6,373 bases of DNA from Planctomycetaceae bacterium (GTDB lineage: Bacteria; Planctomycetota; Planctomycetia; Pirellulales; Thermoguttaceae): NCBI GenBank assembly GCA_031287585.1, contig JAITST010000528.1, forward strand, positions 1-6,373, read 5' to 3'. A program made the position numbers and the translations under genes. This document shows positions 5,893-6,373 of the stretch, in pieces. The number at the start of each line of letters is the position of its first letter. Positions within the stretch are counted from its first letter, which is position 1. The notes beneath the pieces were generated by a model, which searched no databases, was not told the DNA's origin, and saw only the letters and a program-made list of their open reading frames with translations.

Positions 5893-6373
5893 TTATTTAT
5901 CCCGCATTTTACGCACCGTCTCTTTGTTCACTGGCGTTATCACTCCTTTTTCTGTTATTATTCCGGTAATGAGTTCCGCTGGTGTTACGTCGAACGCCGG
6001 ATTATAGACGTTTATTCCGTCGGGGGCTGTTTGTTTGTTGAAGCCGTTTGTAATTTCACGCGGGTCGCGTTCTTCGATTGGGATTCTATTGCCGTCCGCC
6101 AGTGTCATATCGAATGTCGAGAACGGTGCGGCTACGTAGAACGGGACATTGTGATATTTCGCCAATACCGCTACACCATACGTACCGATTTTGTTTGCCG
6201 CGTCGCCGTTTGTCGCGATTCTGTCCGCGCCCACTACCACCGCGTCAACCTTGCCCTGCTTCATCACCATTGCCGCCATATTGTCGCAAATTAGCGTAAC
6301 CGGTATCTTGTGTTCCTTCAATTCCCACGCCGTTAGCCGCGCACCTTGTAACAACGGTCGCGTCTCGTCGGCG
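5893..6373 (-). CDS. mtnA: S-methyl-5-thioribose-1-phosphate isomerase, C-terminal part (cut by window edge)
   Basis: MtnA converts 5-methylthioribose-1-phosphate to 5-methylthioribulose-1-phosphate in the cytoplasm, in the methionine salvage pathway. The visible C-terminal 159 or so residues match the eIF-2B alpha-like fold closely. The frame runs unbroken to the window edge and reads DETRPLLQGARLTAWEL, the family's hallmark, followed by LICDNMAAMVM. VVVGADRIATNGDAANKIGTYG comes next, in which the GADRI Asp (codon 6223-6225) corresponds to the catalytic Asp240 of the B. subtilis enzyme. VPFYVAAPFSTFD, IPIEERDPREI and NPAFDVTPAELITGIITEKGV end the domain. The TAA is at 5893-5895. A TTG at 6352-6354 is not the start, because the conserved motif begins upstream of it. 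The catalytic Cys lies outside the window. G+C is about 60% at 6181-6240, like a core gene. Confidence 0.95.
   Translation of the reverse strand, partial: ADETRPLLQGARLTAWELKEHKIPVTLICDNMAAMVMKQGKVDAVVVGADRIATNGDAANKIGTYGVAVLAKYHNVPFYVAAPFSTFDMTLADGNRIPIEERDPREITNGFNKQTAPDGINVYNPAFDVTPAELITGIITEKGVITPVNKETVRKMRDK

Noticed and set aside
6031..6299. Plus-strand open frames opposite mtnA
   Set aside because: They are shadows of the strongly conserved mtnA frame on the minus strand.

Overview
The window looks like accessory DNA from a bacterial chromosome. It is probably a carbohydrate-degrading, sulfatase-rich lineage such as a gut or sediment planctomycete. That placement is inference: it rests on a formylglycine-type sulfatase, a secreted GH5 glycosidase, the absence of Shine-Dalgarno sequences before the secreted-protein genes, and a DETRPLLQGARLTAWEL-type MtnA. 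No rRNA, tRNA or CRISPR array was seen.

Layout from left to right. Bases 108-593 (minus) encode the N-terminal third of a secreted sulfatase that stops just after the second sulfatase signature. Bases 594-1277 contain no convincing gene but are dense in inverted repeats, including two long pairings just upstream of the next operon that cannot form together. Bases 1278-3253 (plus) are an AT-rich two-gene operon joined by a TAATG overlap: a 365-aa protein with a candidate PD-(D/E)XK nuclease site, then a 292-aa Dam-like (D12 class) adenine-N6 methyltransferase. I read this pair as a type II restriction-modification module with a poorly described nuclease. Bases 3424-4974 (plus) encode a secreted GH5-like glycoside hydrolase with an N-terminal beta-sandwich module. 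On the minus strand at the right end are the 3' part of mtnA (methylthioribose-1-phosphate isomerase, cut by the window edge) and, 43 bp downstream, an overlapping toxin-antitoxin pair: a 100-aa antitoxin-like protein and a 129-aa PIN-domain (VapC-like) toxin.

How the parts relate. The sulfatase fragment and the GH5 enzyme suggest polysaccharide use. The restriction-modification pair and the VapBC-like pair are defence or addiction modules placed between metabolic genes, and the restriction-modification genes differ clearly in base composition from their neighbours (hand-counted samples of about 25-40% G+C, against 50-60%). The most striking statistic is that GATC, the usual Dam-family target, occurs once in 6373 bases where roughly 20-25 are expected. 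That one copy lies in the codons for the catalytic DPPY motif of the methyltransferase. GGCC is absent as well, so the avoidance may not be specific to this system.
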